Positions 12,922-21,996 of a stretch of 64,000 bases of DNA are shown here, one piece after another; the first letter of the stretch is position 1; each line of letters opens with the position of its first letter. The notes under the pieces are model-generated. The model searched no databases, was not told the origin of the DNA, and saw nothing but the letters and a program-made list of their open reading frames with translations. The translations under genes were made by a program, and so were the position numbers. The DNA lies in contig JALDNG010000048.1 in assembly GCA_024349245.1 (NCBI GenBank), positions 6,413,501 to 6,477,500 of the forward strand, in the 5' to 3' direction. This DNA comes from Neodontobutis hainanensis. Its lineage: Eukaryota; Chordata; Actinopteri; Gobiiformes; Odontobutidae.

Positions 12922-12995
12922 TCACCAAAAGACATCTGTTGTTTTCTCTCAAACTTATTCCACAATAATATATTTATTTTTTCAGCCACAATTCT

Positions 12996-13013
12996 TGGTG
13001 TCAGAAGTGGGAT
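12996..13013 (+). other. Primer binding site, tRNA-Leu type
   Basis: TGGTGTCAGAAGTGGGAT is complementary to the 3' 18 bases (CCA included) of vertebrate tRNA-Leu(CAG) as I know it. It starts 5 bases after the CA of the LTR (spacer ATTCT). This site primes minus-strand DNA synthesis. Its perfect match suggests little decay since insertion. Confidence 0.85.
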
Positions 13014-13260
13014 CGAAGATTGACGGCTGGACCCGGCTGAAGGACAAGGGTGTGATCAACCAGACCGCTCCAAGAGGTCTCCTCTTCCCCACATTTTCTT
13101 CTGGATGGGAGGATTGTCCGATGCCGACCCTCCAATCGTCATCTCTCGATCCAACGTACTCAAATAACCTCCAAACGGTAAAATTATTACAAATTTATTA
13201 AATTAAGAGAAAACATTTTGTAACAGTGTCTAAAGGTGATTTTTGACTGTAACAAAGCCT

Positions 13261-13673
13261 AGACCAGGAATGGTCTATTATTATTACCATAAGTCAGGAT
13301 TGACTGAGCAGGATTGCCATAAAATGAGTAATAATAATTTCTGAATAGGTTTTGTGAAAAGTTTTTTCTTTTGTTTTATGTCTGGACTGGATTGTCCTAA
13401 TCTGAAAACCGAGACCGGATGGTCCTAAAATTATTAATACGGCTGGATTGCCACATAATAATTTTAAAAGGTTTTGTATCTGTATTAGAAACCCTGACTG
13501 GGAAGGTCTATTATTGTTGATTTGAGTCTGGATTGACTGAGCAGGATTGCCATTCGACAGTAATTTCTGAAAGGGTTTTCTAGAAGCCCTGACCTGAACG
13601 GTCTATTGTTATTACCATAAGTCAGGATTGACTGAGCAGGATTGCCATAAAATGAGTAATAATAATTTCTGAA
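13261..13673 (+). repeat. Tandemly repeated ERV leader, candidate packaging signal
   Basis: The untranslated leader contains four related units. Units at 13272-13345 and 13600-13673 are 74 bases each and match at 73. Partial units begin near 13381 and 13491. Each unit opens with a small hairpin: AGACC/GGTCT (13261-13276), GGAC/GTCC (13384-13397), GACC/GGTC (13413-13424), GACT/GGTC with a wobble (13496-13508), GACC/GGTC (13591-13603). A further GGC/GCC stem is at 13441-13452. Loops mostly expose GGA. Position between primer site and gag, and repeated exposed-G hairpins, fit an RNA packaging/dimerisation region. The function is inferred. Confidence 0.6.
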
Positions 13674-13706
13674 AGGGTTTTTTAGTTGTTTTTTAGTTGT
13701 TTTTAG

Positions 13707-13783
13707 TTTTTGTTAGTCTTGTGTTGTTGTTTTGTGTTGTTTTTGTTAGTCTTGTGTTGTTGTTTTGTGTTGTTTTTGTTAGT
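13707..13783 (+). repeat. 33-bp T/G-rich tandem repeat in ERV leader
   Basis: A 33-base unit starting TTTTTGTTAGTCTTGTG is present twice exactly (13707-13739, 13740-13772) and continues for 11 bases. It lies about 80 bases before the gag ATG. The RNA would be U/G-only over long runs and unstructured. Confidence 0.8.
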
Positions 13784-13866
13784 TTGTGTTGGTTTTAGTA
13801 GTTCTAAAGTTTCTCTATAATCTGTCTGAACCTTAAATACTGACGAGTATTTAATTAATCTGAAAT

Positions 13867-15618
13867 ATGGGATCCAATACAAGTAAAAACAGTCCTGCAA
13901 AGGACTTCTGTGAATTCAATGTGATATATATGATAGAAACCTGGCCAGGGAGTTGTGATAAAATGGATGAATGGAAGTTGTATGGTTTTAATGGACGAAT
14001 GAGTGAAAGTAGTTTGACTGCTTTACGCAATAGAATACAAGATGCAGAAAAGAGACTTATGTCCAAAAAATCAGTAAACCCGAAGCAAATAAAGGAGATT
14101 AAAAGACATTATGAATGTTTAGAGATGTGGGAAAAAGCAGCTGAAGCAAAGAAACAGAAAGAAAAGAAAATAGGGAAAGAAATTTAAAACACTTAGATAC
14201 AGTAAAGGGGCCATTTCAAAGCATAGGTAATAAAGCAACTGATAACATAACTAATGCGATGTCCTCTTGTTTTCCGAGTCTGACCCAGCCTGTTGGTCCG
14301 GCACTCATGAGTGAAGACGATGACCAGACCTACGTCACCGCTCTCGCTGCTGCACATCTCCACAGTGAAGAAAAGGGAGGGCTCCGGAGGCAGAGACAAG
14401 CGGCTCAGACACATGCAGCTTCTGCAACAGCTGCTCAACTGTACCCAGATCTGACCACACAGGCTGAAACAAACGCCCTGATGAATACAGGATTGTCAAG
14501 TCCTGTCACCAAACCTCCTCCATATGACTCTGCCACCAGTCCTAAGAACTCTAACAACCCCTTCACAACTGAACTTTCATCAGACAAATCTTTCTCCTTC
14601 CTGTCCCGTCTCACACGAGAAGCAAGACACCCTATGGGGCTGTGTTTCAATCTCCTATGATTGAATTTCCGAATCCAGCTCCACCACCACCAGCCCCAGA
14701 CAATGAAACTGAAGTACAACGCCAAAGGCGACTGGCTGAACACCCTGCGTCTGTGCTTATGTATCGCTCACCAGACCCCTCAAGATGGACTCAATTAATC
14801 AAAGACAATATACCTCCTATTAACAGAGGAGGCGCCACAGTGGGCCAAAAATTCAAACTGTTCTGTCAAGTGCACAGGCCCACCGGTGCAGAAATCCCTG
14901 GTATTCTGAGAACTATCTGCAACTTAGAAGATTACTCAAAAATTCAAGCAGCGGTTGAAGACCGTGGCGGCATGAATTCTCTTCCCACAATCCAATGGGA
15001 CGACAACACTGACTATGCCAGATACGTGAACGCCATTGTCACCGCTCTGACCCAGCAGTTCCCAGCCCGCATGGACATGAACGTTTTGATGTCACTAAGA
15101 CGTGGAGAAGATGAATCAGTCATGTCTTTTGCCGCTAGAGCACGCCAACATTGCATTCAACACAGCGGCCAGGCTGCCACTGCCTGGACAGCTGAACACA
15201 CCAGTACATTTGAAGAACTGTTCAAAATGATGTTAAAAACGGCCTTGGAAAAGACATTGTTAAAATTATGACAGACAAAATGGTGGGCTCATGGGACACA
15301 AACCGTGTCCAAGAAATTCTCCGCTACGCCCAGGACGCAGAAACCAGATGTGCCAATAAAAAAGAAAAAGTGGATGCAAAATTGGTCTCCACTTTTGCAA
15401 AAATGACCTTTGCCCAACCATCACATTTCAACAGAGGCAGAGGGCGACTGAGAGGAAGAGGTCGTGGACGTCCAGACAGAGACGAGGTTGAGCGACGCAG
15501 AAAGTCTCAACTGTGTTTCATTTGCGCTGAACCAGGCCACTGGGCTGACAACTGTCCCAAGAAAAGAAGAGACCGAGCTGACCAACGCTCTGACACTGCT
15601 CTGAGTGACCCCAACTGA
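13867..15618 (+). pseudogene. gag: ERV gag (matrix-capsid-nucleocapsid), frame-broken
   Basis: The start ATG gives MGSNTSKN, an N-myristoylation signal for plasma-membrane targeting. Frames change near 14165-14187, 14600-14640 and 15240, each a net loss of one base, and the last lies in an A run. Parts recognisable in order: matrix; a PPPY late-budding motif (14514-14525) that would recruit NEDD4-type ligases; a proline-rich linker; capsid with a major-homology-like segment (LRRGEDESVMSFAARARQ, about 15090-15145); an RG-rich basic stretch; one CCHC zinc knuckle (C-F-I-C ... H ... C, 15514-15555). The frame ends in TGA at 15616-15618. A single CCHC and PPPY are usual for gamma/epsilon-like viruses. 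It is not translatable as assembled. Confidence 0.9.
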
Positions 15619-15816
15619 CTGGCTGGTGATGATGAGGAACCGAGGACTTCCTCGCAAAATGAGATGAGTATAACACACGAAAAGGACACCACACCTGTCA
15701 CTGACGATGCACACAACACCGCACCGCTCACAAGCAATGAAGACGCTTGCAACTGATCCACTGCTTGCTTTAGTGACAGAAACCATTAAGAAACTTGAAA
15801 TGAAAAAAAAGCTGAA
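15619..15816 (+). other. Gag-pro junction with two TGA codons
   Basis: After the TGA at 15616-15618 the same frame stays open for 45 codons and is rich in acidic and polar residues (it begins LAGDDEEPRTSS), then meets another TGA at 15754-15756. A second frame, open from 15674, overlaps it and leads toward protease, with a frame change in an A8 run at 15803-15810. Either TGA could be the natural gag end; pol could then be expressed by readthrough or by frameshift. The sequence alone does not decide. Confidence 0.5.
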
Positions 15817-16533
15817 ATGTTTAAAGGTACCTATGCTAAGTTAACAACATCGGTGTGTGAAAAATTACCGGTAATAAAATGTGACATCAATGGAAAAACT
15901 CTGTCATTTATGGTTGACTCTGGGGCCACAAAATCTCTGATCAGAAAAGACCAAATTCAAACTGCATTAAATGGCAAAACAACTCCATCCATTAGTGCGA
16001 GTGGACAGATTGTTAAAGAACCATTCACAAAACCTCTATCTGTAACCTGGCATTTACCTGATCTATCAGTGTCCACTACACACAGCTTTCTGTTGTCTGA
16101 GTTGTGTCCAGTGAATCTAATAGGTCGTGACCTAATGTGCGCACTAGGAATTACCTTGTCTGCAGACGAAAATGGTATCAAAATCAAACAAACCAAATCT
16201 GAATATTGCCTAATAAAATGTGAAGTGACCACTCCATTGTATGTGTATCAGTGGAAATTGGACCATCTGCTGACTCCAAATTTGTTACACAAAGCTAAAC
16301 AATACATGAGCTCATCCTCTGAATTCATGAAGGCAAACGCACTACATGTTACAGCGCATGTCTCCATGGGTCCAGATGAACAGTATGAAGAAAGCTGGTA
16401 CCGACAAACTACTGACCGACTCATTCTGAATGGACTGTACTTTAACCAAGATTTTGCGCTTATAATGTTCCATTACCTCACAAACTGTCAAAGTTCTTCA
16501 AAATCCAAAACTCAGCCCCGCATGTCTCAATAG
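15817..16533 (+). pseudogene. pro: ERV protease (pro) region
   Basis: An aspartic protease that would cut Gag and Gag-Pol and acts as a homodimer. The active-site motif VDSGAT is at 15913-15930 (Asp codon 15916-15918). The second conserved segment, IGRDLMCALGI, follows about 70 residues later, where retroviral proteases have GRD. The domain is uninterrupted. The frame continues into the pol linker, and a break near 16465 makes the last 20 or so residues and the stop at 16531-16533 spurious. The ATG at 15817 is only the first Met in the frame, since pro is normally made as part of a fusion. Confidence 0.88.
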
Positions 16534-16573
16534 CCAAACCACATAACAAACAATGGCGTGATGTTGGTCTTTT

Positions 16574-18716
16574 ATGGCAAAATGTTTAAAAGCTACAGAC
16601 TGGAAACAAGACCCAGATAATCCAGACATTTACCACTCTCACGAGCTTGACACATGCTATGTGCCATTCACTGCAGGAGTCAATTGTACCCGCTCCTGCT
16701 ACCTTCTTCCTCAAAATGACTCCACCCCATCTTCCTGTCACACACTTGCAAACGCGTCGATGCTCAGCCTCTCACATCCAGTGATGTGTCTCCACTGTTA
16801 ACACAGTTACCAGACTCATTGTGGGCCAAACACAAATATGATGTAGGTTTAATTAAAAACTGTAAACCTCTCCAACTAACTCCAAAGTCCGAATACAGAC
16901 CAAAAGCACGTCAATATCCTCTGAAGCCTGAAGCTGAAAAGGGGATAAAACCAGTCTTTGACTCTCTGCTGAAAGCAGGTGTAATTGTTGAGTGCTCTGA
17001 CTCTCCCTGCCGTACTCCAATTTTCCCTGTAAAAAGATCAGACCACAGGAAATGCCCACTGAGTGGCGTTTTGTCCAAGACCTGCGTGCTGTGAACGAAG
17101 CTATTCACTCTCCAGCACCAATCTGTCCCAATCCATACACCATCATGTCACAAATTCCAACAACTTCAAAATGGTTCTCTGTGGTTGACATTTCAAATGC
17201 TTTTTTCTCTGTACCTGTCCATCCAGACTCCCAGTTTTGGTTTGCCTTTGAATTTGCAGGAAAACTCTATTCCTGGTCTCGAATGTCACAAGGCCTAAAT
17301 TGCGCTCCTAGCGTTACGGTCAGGCATTACGTGACAGTCTCTTTCATTTGACACTTCAACACTCTGCCATTTTGCAGTACGTTGATGATATCATGCTCTG
17401 TTCAGACACGAAGGAGCAGTGTGAGACTGACACACTGCTTCTATTAAATCACCTAGCTGAGCAGGGCCACAAGGTTTCACTTTCTAAAATTCAGTTTGTA
17501 AAACAGAAAGTTCAGTTTCTTGGTCATGTCATCACTCACTCACAAAAAAGCATTACTACAGACAGGGTGACAGCCATTGCCAACTTCCCAAAACCTTTGA
17601 CTAAGAAACAAATGCTGTCTTTCCTTGGCATGTGCTCTTACTGCAGAACTTTTATTCCAAATTACTCTACTGTAGAACGCCCACTACGTGATCTTACTCT
17701 GAAAAAAGACATGACACTTCACTCCAAACTCACATGGACAGATGAGGCTGACTCTGCATTTACTCATTTGAAACTGCTACTACAGACAGCCCCTGCATTG
17801 GCATTGCCAAACCCTGACAAGCCTTTTTCCAATTTGTTGATGAACGTGATGGTTGTATGAATTCTGTTCTCGCCCAAAAACAGGGACAGCTGCTGAAGCC
17901 TGTGGGTTACTTCTCGACACACCTTGATCCTGTTGCTAGAGGCCACCCATCATGTCTCCGTGCTTTAGCAGCTTGTGAAGCAGCAATAATTGCCTCTCGT
18001 CCTATGTAGGCTACAGTCATCTCACCCTTTTTGCTCCACATGCTGTCTCCAACATTCTGACTGAACAAAAGACAGCTCACTTGACCCCTGCTCGTCAGCT
18101 ACGTTACAACACCACTCTTCTGAACCTACCGAATGTTGAGGTTAAACGCTTGTAACACTCTCAACCCAGCTACACTCCTGCCTCTCTCAGAGGAGGGAGA
18201 ACCTCACTGTTGTCTTTCTGAACTTGACCTTATCTGTCTGCCAAGACTTGATTTGACTGACACTCCTCTTTCTAATCCTGAACTCATTTTTATGTAGATG
18301 GTTCAGCTTCCAAGGACCCAACCACCGGTACTGCACACGTTGGATATGCAGTTGTGGATGATCATGCAACAGTGACGTCATCTCCTCTCAGTCCTCGGTT
18401 ATCAGCGCAAGCAGCAGAACTAATTGCCCTGACCAAAGCCTGTCAATTGGCATCTGGTAAAACAGTTAACATTTACACAGACAGTCAATATGCATTTGGT
18501 GTTCTACACAACCACGCAGCACTTTGGCGCCACAGAAAATTCCTCAAATCTGATGGCAAACCCATTTCACACAAAGATTTGATTTCTGATCTCTTAGATG
18601 CAGTGCTACTCCCATCCGCCGTGGCAGTATGTAAGTGTTCTGCACATACCTCTGCCAAAGACACAGTCTCTCTAGGTAATGCACGAGCAGACGCAGCTGC
18701 AAAAGCAGCGTCACTC
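16574..18716 (+). pseudogene. pol: ERV reverse transcriptase and RNase H, frame-broken
   Basis: RT palm and fingers are spread over three frames: a segment with VIVECSDSPCRTPIFPVK (to about 17035), then VQDLRAVNEA and FSVVDISNAFFSVPVHPDSQ (17052-17315), then the catalytic YVDD (17378-17389) with FLGHVIT and the thumb region. RNase H follows: YVDGS-type Asp at 18297-18299, AELIAL, YTDSQYAFG (Asp codon 18480-18482), and GNARADAAAK at the end, so the acidic residues are present. Frame changes lie near 16575, 16755, 17035, 17315, 17830, 18007 and 18287-18291 (net one base lost) and near 18150 (net one gained). Nothing of the polymerase is deleted. Confidence 0.93.
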
Positions 18717-19957
18717 ACACCCTACGTTGTTACATTACTCTCCCAGATAACGGATCAAACTTGCACTCACTCTGACATTGTTTCACTCTCTGATTTGGCT
18801 CGCATCTCCACTCCAGCAGACAAAGCTGCTTGGAAAAAGAAAAACTGTACAAACACAAATGGTGTATGGATGGGCCCTAATGGCAATCCATGTCTTCCTC
18901 AAGCCCTCTTCCTGCCTTTTGCAAAATTGTTACATGGCGTTGACCATGTATCAAAGGAGGGAATGAGAAAAGACCTTCAAAGACATTGGTTTACTATGGG
19001 GTTTAACAAATTTGCTGAAGATTTTTGCTCGAAATGCTTCATCTGCTTAACCAGCAATTCTAAAGGTAACTCCTACAACAAAACAGATGTTGGAGGTCAC
19101 AAACCCACCTCCAGGCCTTTTGGCCACATTCAAATGGACTTCATTAAGTTAACACCCTGCGAAGGTAAGAAATACTGTCTTGTAATAGCTGACATGTTTT
19201 CAAAGTGGGTAGAAGCATTCCCAACAAAACACTGCACTGCTGACGCAGTAGCAAAAATCCTCTTAAGCGAAATAATTCCTCGCTGGGGACTTCCGAATCT
19301 AATTACGAGTGATAATGGTACTCATTTTGTAAATGACATTTTGAAAACACTGAGTGAACACCTTAAATTTGACCTGAAAACTCATTGCTCCTACCATCCA
19401 GCTTCTGGAGGAGCTGTAGAAAGAGAAAATGGCACTCTGAAACGCAAATTGGCAAAAATATCTGAAACAACAGGTAAAACCTGGGTAAAATGTCTGCCTA
19501 TTGCTTTGATGTACCTGAGGATGAGAGTGCGCGAAATAACCTTTCTCCCTTTGAGATAGTGTTTGGATTACCTCCTGGAATTGGGTTTGGACCCCCATCT
19601 AAACCTGCAGCACTGGCCGATAGTACTCTGCCAGACCCAATGATATCCTATTGTATTTCACTCTCTAATGTTCTCTCTGATATTAGATCTCAGGTGCTTG
19701 ATTCCCTGCCCAAACCAGCCACCCACCAGTTCCACAAACTCCAGCCTGGCGACTACATCCTGGTGAGAAACCTGAGGAAGCGCAGCTGGAGAGACAAACC
19801 CTGGTGTGGACCCTATCAGATCCTGCTCACGACCCACACGTCTGTGAAGGTCGCAGAAAGAGCCCCCTGGATCCATGCACAACACTGCAAGAAGATTCTT
19901 CCACCTGACCAGCTCGTCAACTGCTCCCCACTGTCAAAGAGGGGACCCAGTGAATGA
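18717..19957 (+). pseudogene. pol: ERV integrase, one frame change
   Basis: Inserts viral DNA into the host genome. The N-terminal zinc-binding HX3H (HGVDH) and CX2C (CSKC) pairs are present. The catalytic core has Asp in HIQMDF, Asp in TSDNGTHF and Glu in AVEREN with exactly 35 residues between the second and third, the DDX35E signature. The frame breaks near 19520, and the C-terminal domain continues in another frame with LQPGDYILVRNLRK and WCGPYQILL, a GPY/F-type module seen in gamma-like viruses. It ends at TGA 19955-19957. This is the best-preserved part of the ERV. Confidence 0.93.
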
Positions 19958-20480
19958 TCACAAAGTAAGAGGCTTGTCCCGAGAACAAGCTCCTACGTGG
20001 GACATCTGAGGTGAGACCTTAGCTCTACCTCCACCGTTGACTACGTGGAAGACTGGGGTGAGATTTTCGCTCACCTCCTCCGCTGAAACTGCTCTGGTAG
20101 CGCAGTTCAACGTTGAGACCAGTGCCGAGAGCTGGTCCCACCTACAATCAAGTTTATGAAAGACTCTGTACCACCTGAAGAAATAGAGCTGACCGTTTTC
20201 AGCAAATTCAACAGCATAACTATAACATGTGACACACACTCATCTGTCCCACAGTTCCTCACATCACTGATGACCAGTTTTATACTGACAAATATATATG
20301 TATATATTTTTTTTTGGGTTCTTTATTGCATTTAAAATTGCTCTGATTAATTTTTGAAGATTTATTAAACAATCATTACATACTCATGCATGTTAATGTT
20401 ATGATAACTGCTTAATTTTATTTTATTTGTTTCTATCATTTTATTATTGCTATTATTGAACAGATCTTTGAACATTAAAA
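19958..20480 (+). other. Pol-env interval with structured RNA; env surface unit missing
   Basis: No surface glycoprotein coding sequence is recognisable. Three hairpins are visible: GCTTGT/ACAAGC (19972-19977/19985-19990), GGTGAG/CTCACC (20057-20062/20070-20075) and GACCAG/CTGGTC (20117-20122/20132-20137). The first and third share the loop motif CCGAGA. A 59-codon frame (20156-20335) has a hydrophobic C-terminus (FILTNIYVYIFFWVLYCI) and is of unknown meaning; it may be the start of env fused to AT-rich sequence by the deletion. Bases 20290-20480 are very AT-rich. Confidence 0.5.
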
Positions 20481-20734
20481 ATGGGCGGTGTTTGGAAAAC
20501 ATGGTTAACTAAACTCGCAGGCATACTTTTAGTGGCTATTATCCTTCTTTTCCTTGTCTCCTGCTGCATTATCCCGCTCATCCGAAGATTAGTGACTTCT
20601 CTTTTAACATGCAACTAGCTAAACTCTATGTTGAATTGCCTCAACATGACAAAGACCACAACCCAGACACCTCTGCTCTTGATTGTGATTCTGTTAATTC
20701 TGTTTTATTTGCTCATCTATTTGAAGAAGACTAA
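20481..20734 (+). pseudogene. env: ERV env remnant: membrane anchor and cytoplasmic tail only
   Basis: A frame starting at 20481 encodes a short basic/aromatic lead, a membrane segment (LAGILLVAIILLFLVSCCII) and a basic stop-transfer (PLIRRL), then a stop at 20616-20618. A net one-base loss near 20603 separates this from a second frame that continues to TAA at 20732-20734 as a plausible acidic cytoplasmic tail ending LFEED. The CC pair at the inner membrane face is common in class I transmembrane subunits and may be palmitoylated. The receptor-binding and fusion parts are absent, so no infectious envelope is encoded. Confidence 0.75.
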
Positions 20735-21253
20735 GTATGACTAAGTATGTTCCTATGTCTGTGTAATGCACATGTAATTTTCTTTTGAAGTAGTAGTTAT
20801 GAAATATAGTCACCAAAGCAATCACAGCTAATCAACTTTTGAACCTGATCATTTTAATTTTTGTTATTTTAGACACACTAAGGCTAAAATTGTGTACTTA
20901 CATGTGGTGTTTTTAAATTTTTTCACTAATGCTTTCTTTGAGGTAAAGTCTTAATTGACTTGAAGGTTTTTAAGTTTTACAAACTGATTTGTTTTGTGAA
21001 TATTTTTCATCTAATGCTTATGTTTAACCCTAGTGAGTTACGCCGCCTGTGAGGGAGGGGCTGTGGTGTTCTTTTCCCAGCGTTAGGTCAGCTACTGATG
21101 GTATGAAATGTTTCTACTTGATTTAGTCAGCCCTCGGCTGGGTTTTTCGGCACCACAACTGTAGTACAACTCACAAAGTTAAGGTTAATTTGATTTATGT
21201 TTTGTATCCTAATTGACTTTTGATTGATTTTGGTTGATCAATTGTGTTTGATC
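20735..21253 (+). other. ERV 3' untranslated region
   Basis: About 520 bases with no coding frame. A CCTAGTGAGTTACGCCGCC-like GC island lies at 21032-21070, and AT-rich sequence leads into the polypurine tract. I see no accessory gene. Confidence 0.6.
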
Positions 21254-21265
21254 AAAAGGAGGGAA
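21254..21265 (+). other. Polypurine tract
   Basis: AAAAGGAGGGAA immediately before the 3' LTR (one T between). It would be the RNase H-resistant primer for plus-strand DNA. It is intact. Confidence 0.9.
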
Positions 21266-21266
21266 T

Positions 21267-21690
21267 TGTAATGGGAAAATGATATTTTCCTCTTTCACAT
21301 GCTCTGTGCTGTCCTTGACCGCAGCAGAATGATATGTGCACCACCTGTGCTACTGTTTTCAAACTGATACAATTGTCTTATACAGAGACAACTCTGTTTT
21401 CTGGGAAAACCAGTAAAATGCTGATTCATGTTAGACGGTTCACTCTCTCAGAGCCAGTGTTTCATTTTTCTTATCTGCTGTGATTTCAGTATAAATTCTA
21501 AGCCCGCCTAGTTAACATTGGGACTGTTCATGCAACTCTGTACACAGACAGATTTGTATTTTCCATTCCTCCTTTTGCAAAAGATGTCTCTGAATTCTTT
21601 TTTCCTTTTTCCTTAAATAAATCACCAAAAGACATCTGTTGTTTTCTCTCAAACTTATTCCACAATAATATATTTATTTTTTCAGCCACA
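21267..21690 (+). repeat. 3' LTR of the ERV
   Basis: 424 bp, identical to the 5' LTR except T at 21439. It contains the TATA box at 21490-21495 and AATAAA at 21616-21621. It is followed by the CCAA duplication. Confidence 0.98.
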
Positions 21691-21737
21691 CCAACCTGAA
21701 GACATCAAAGCTTTAATAGCTAATCTTTTTGTTAGGG

Positions 21738-21996
21738 CAGTGGTTCCCAAACATTTCCTGTCAAGAACCCCTTTGGTGATATAGAGAACCTTGCAAGCCC
21801 CCCTCCAAACCCCCACGGCTACTGACCCCACCCACCCTAGATGGGCTGTACCTTCTTTGTTTTGAAATAATAGAAAATAAAATCTCCATAACATATTTGT
21901 GTTTTGTTCTAAAATAACTACATAACTCTTCTTTTTTCCACAAGTTCCAAAGTATATTTACTGAAAAATATGTATATGCAAATAAAATAAAGTTAA
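21738..21996 (+). mobile_element. hAT-like left end (CAGTGGTTCCCAAAC)
   Basis: CAGTGGTTCCCAAAC at 21738-21752 is a typical hAT terminal repeat, followed by a subterminal run resembling hAT elements (AAGAACCCCTTTGGTG). The element is interrupted by a MITE at 21997 and may resume after 23028. I could not find its right end. Confidence 0.6.

Larger units (their letters stand above)
12567..12990 (+). repeat. 5' LTR of the ERV
   Basis: 424 bp, TGTAATGGG...CAGCCACA. It acts as promoter and, in the RNA, as the start of R-U5. A TATA box lies at 12790-12795 and AATAAA at 12916-12921. Near its start GGAAAAT and ATTTTCC (12574-12580/12584-12590) form a 7-bp palindrome. The only difference from the 3' LTR is C at 12739. 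Confidence 0.98.
12563..21694 (+). mobile_element. Class I (gamma/epsilon-like) endogenous retrovirus, LTR-complete, env-deleted
   Basis: The provirus occupies 12567-21690 and is flanked by the 4-bp duplication CCAA (12563-12566 and 21691-21694). Both LTRs are 424 bp, begin TG and end CA, and differ at one position only (C at 12739, T at 21439). Order: LTR, tRNA-Leu primer site, repeat-rich leader, gag, pro, RT-RNase H, integrase, env remnant, polypurine tract, LTR. A single CCHC knuckle, DDX35E integrase with a GPY/F-type tail, and a 4-bp duplication fit class I retroviruses of fish. The reading frames are broken many times, so this copy as assembled cannot make its proteins. Confidence 0.97.

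Noticed and set aside
15421..15786. Minus-strand frames (121 and 84 codons) over ERV gag end
   Set aside because: They are antisense shadows of the nucleocapsid and junction; no retroviral antisense gene features or domain.
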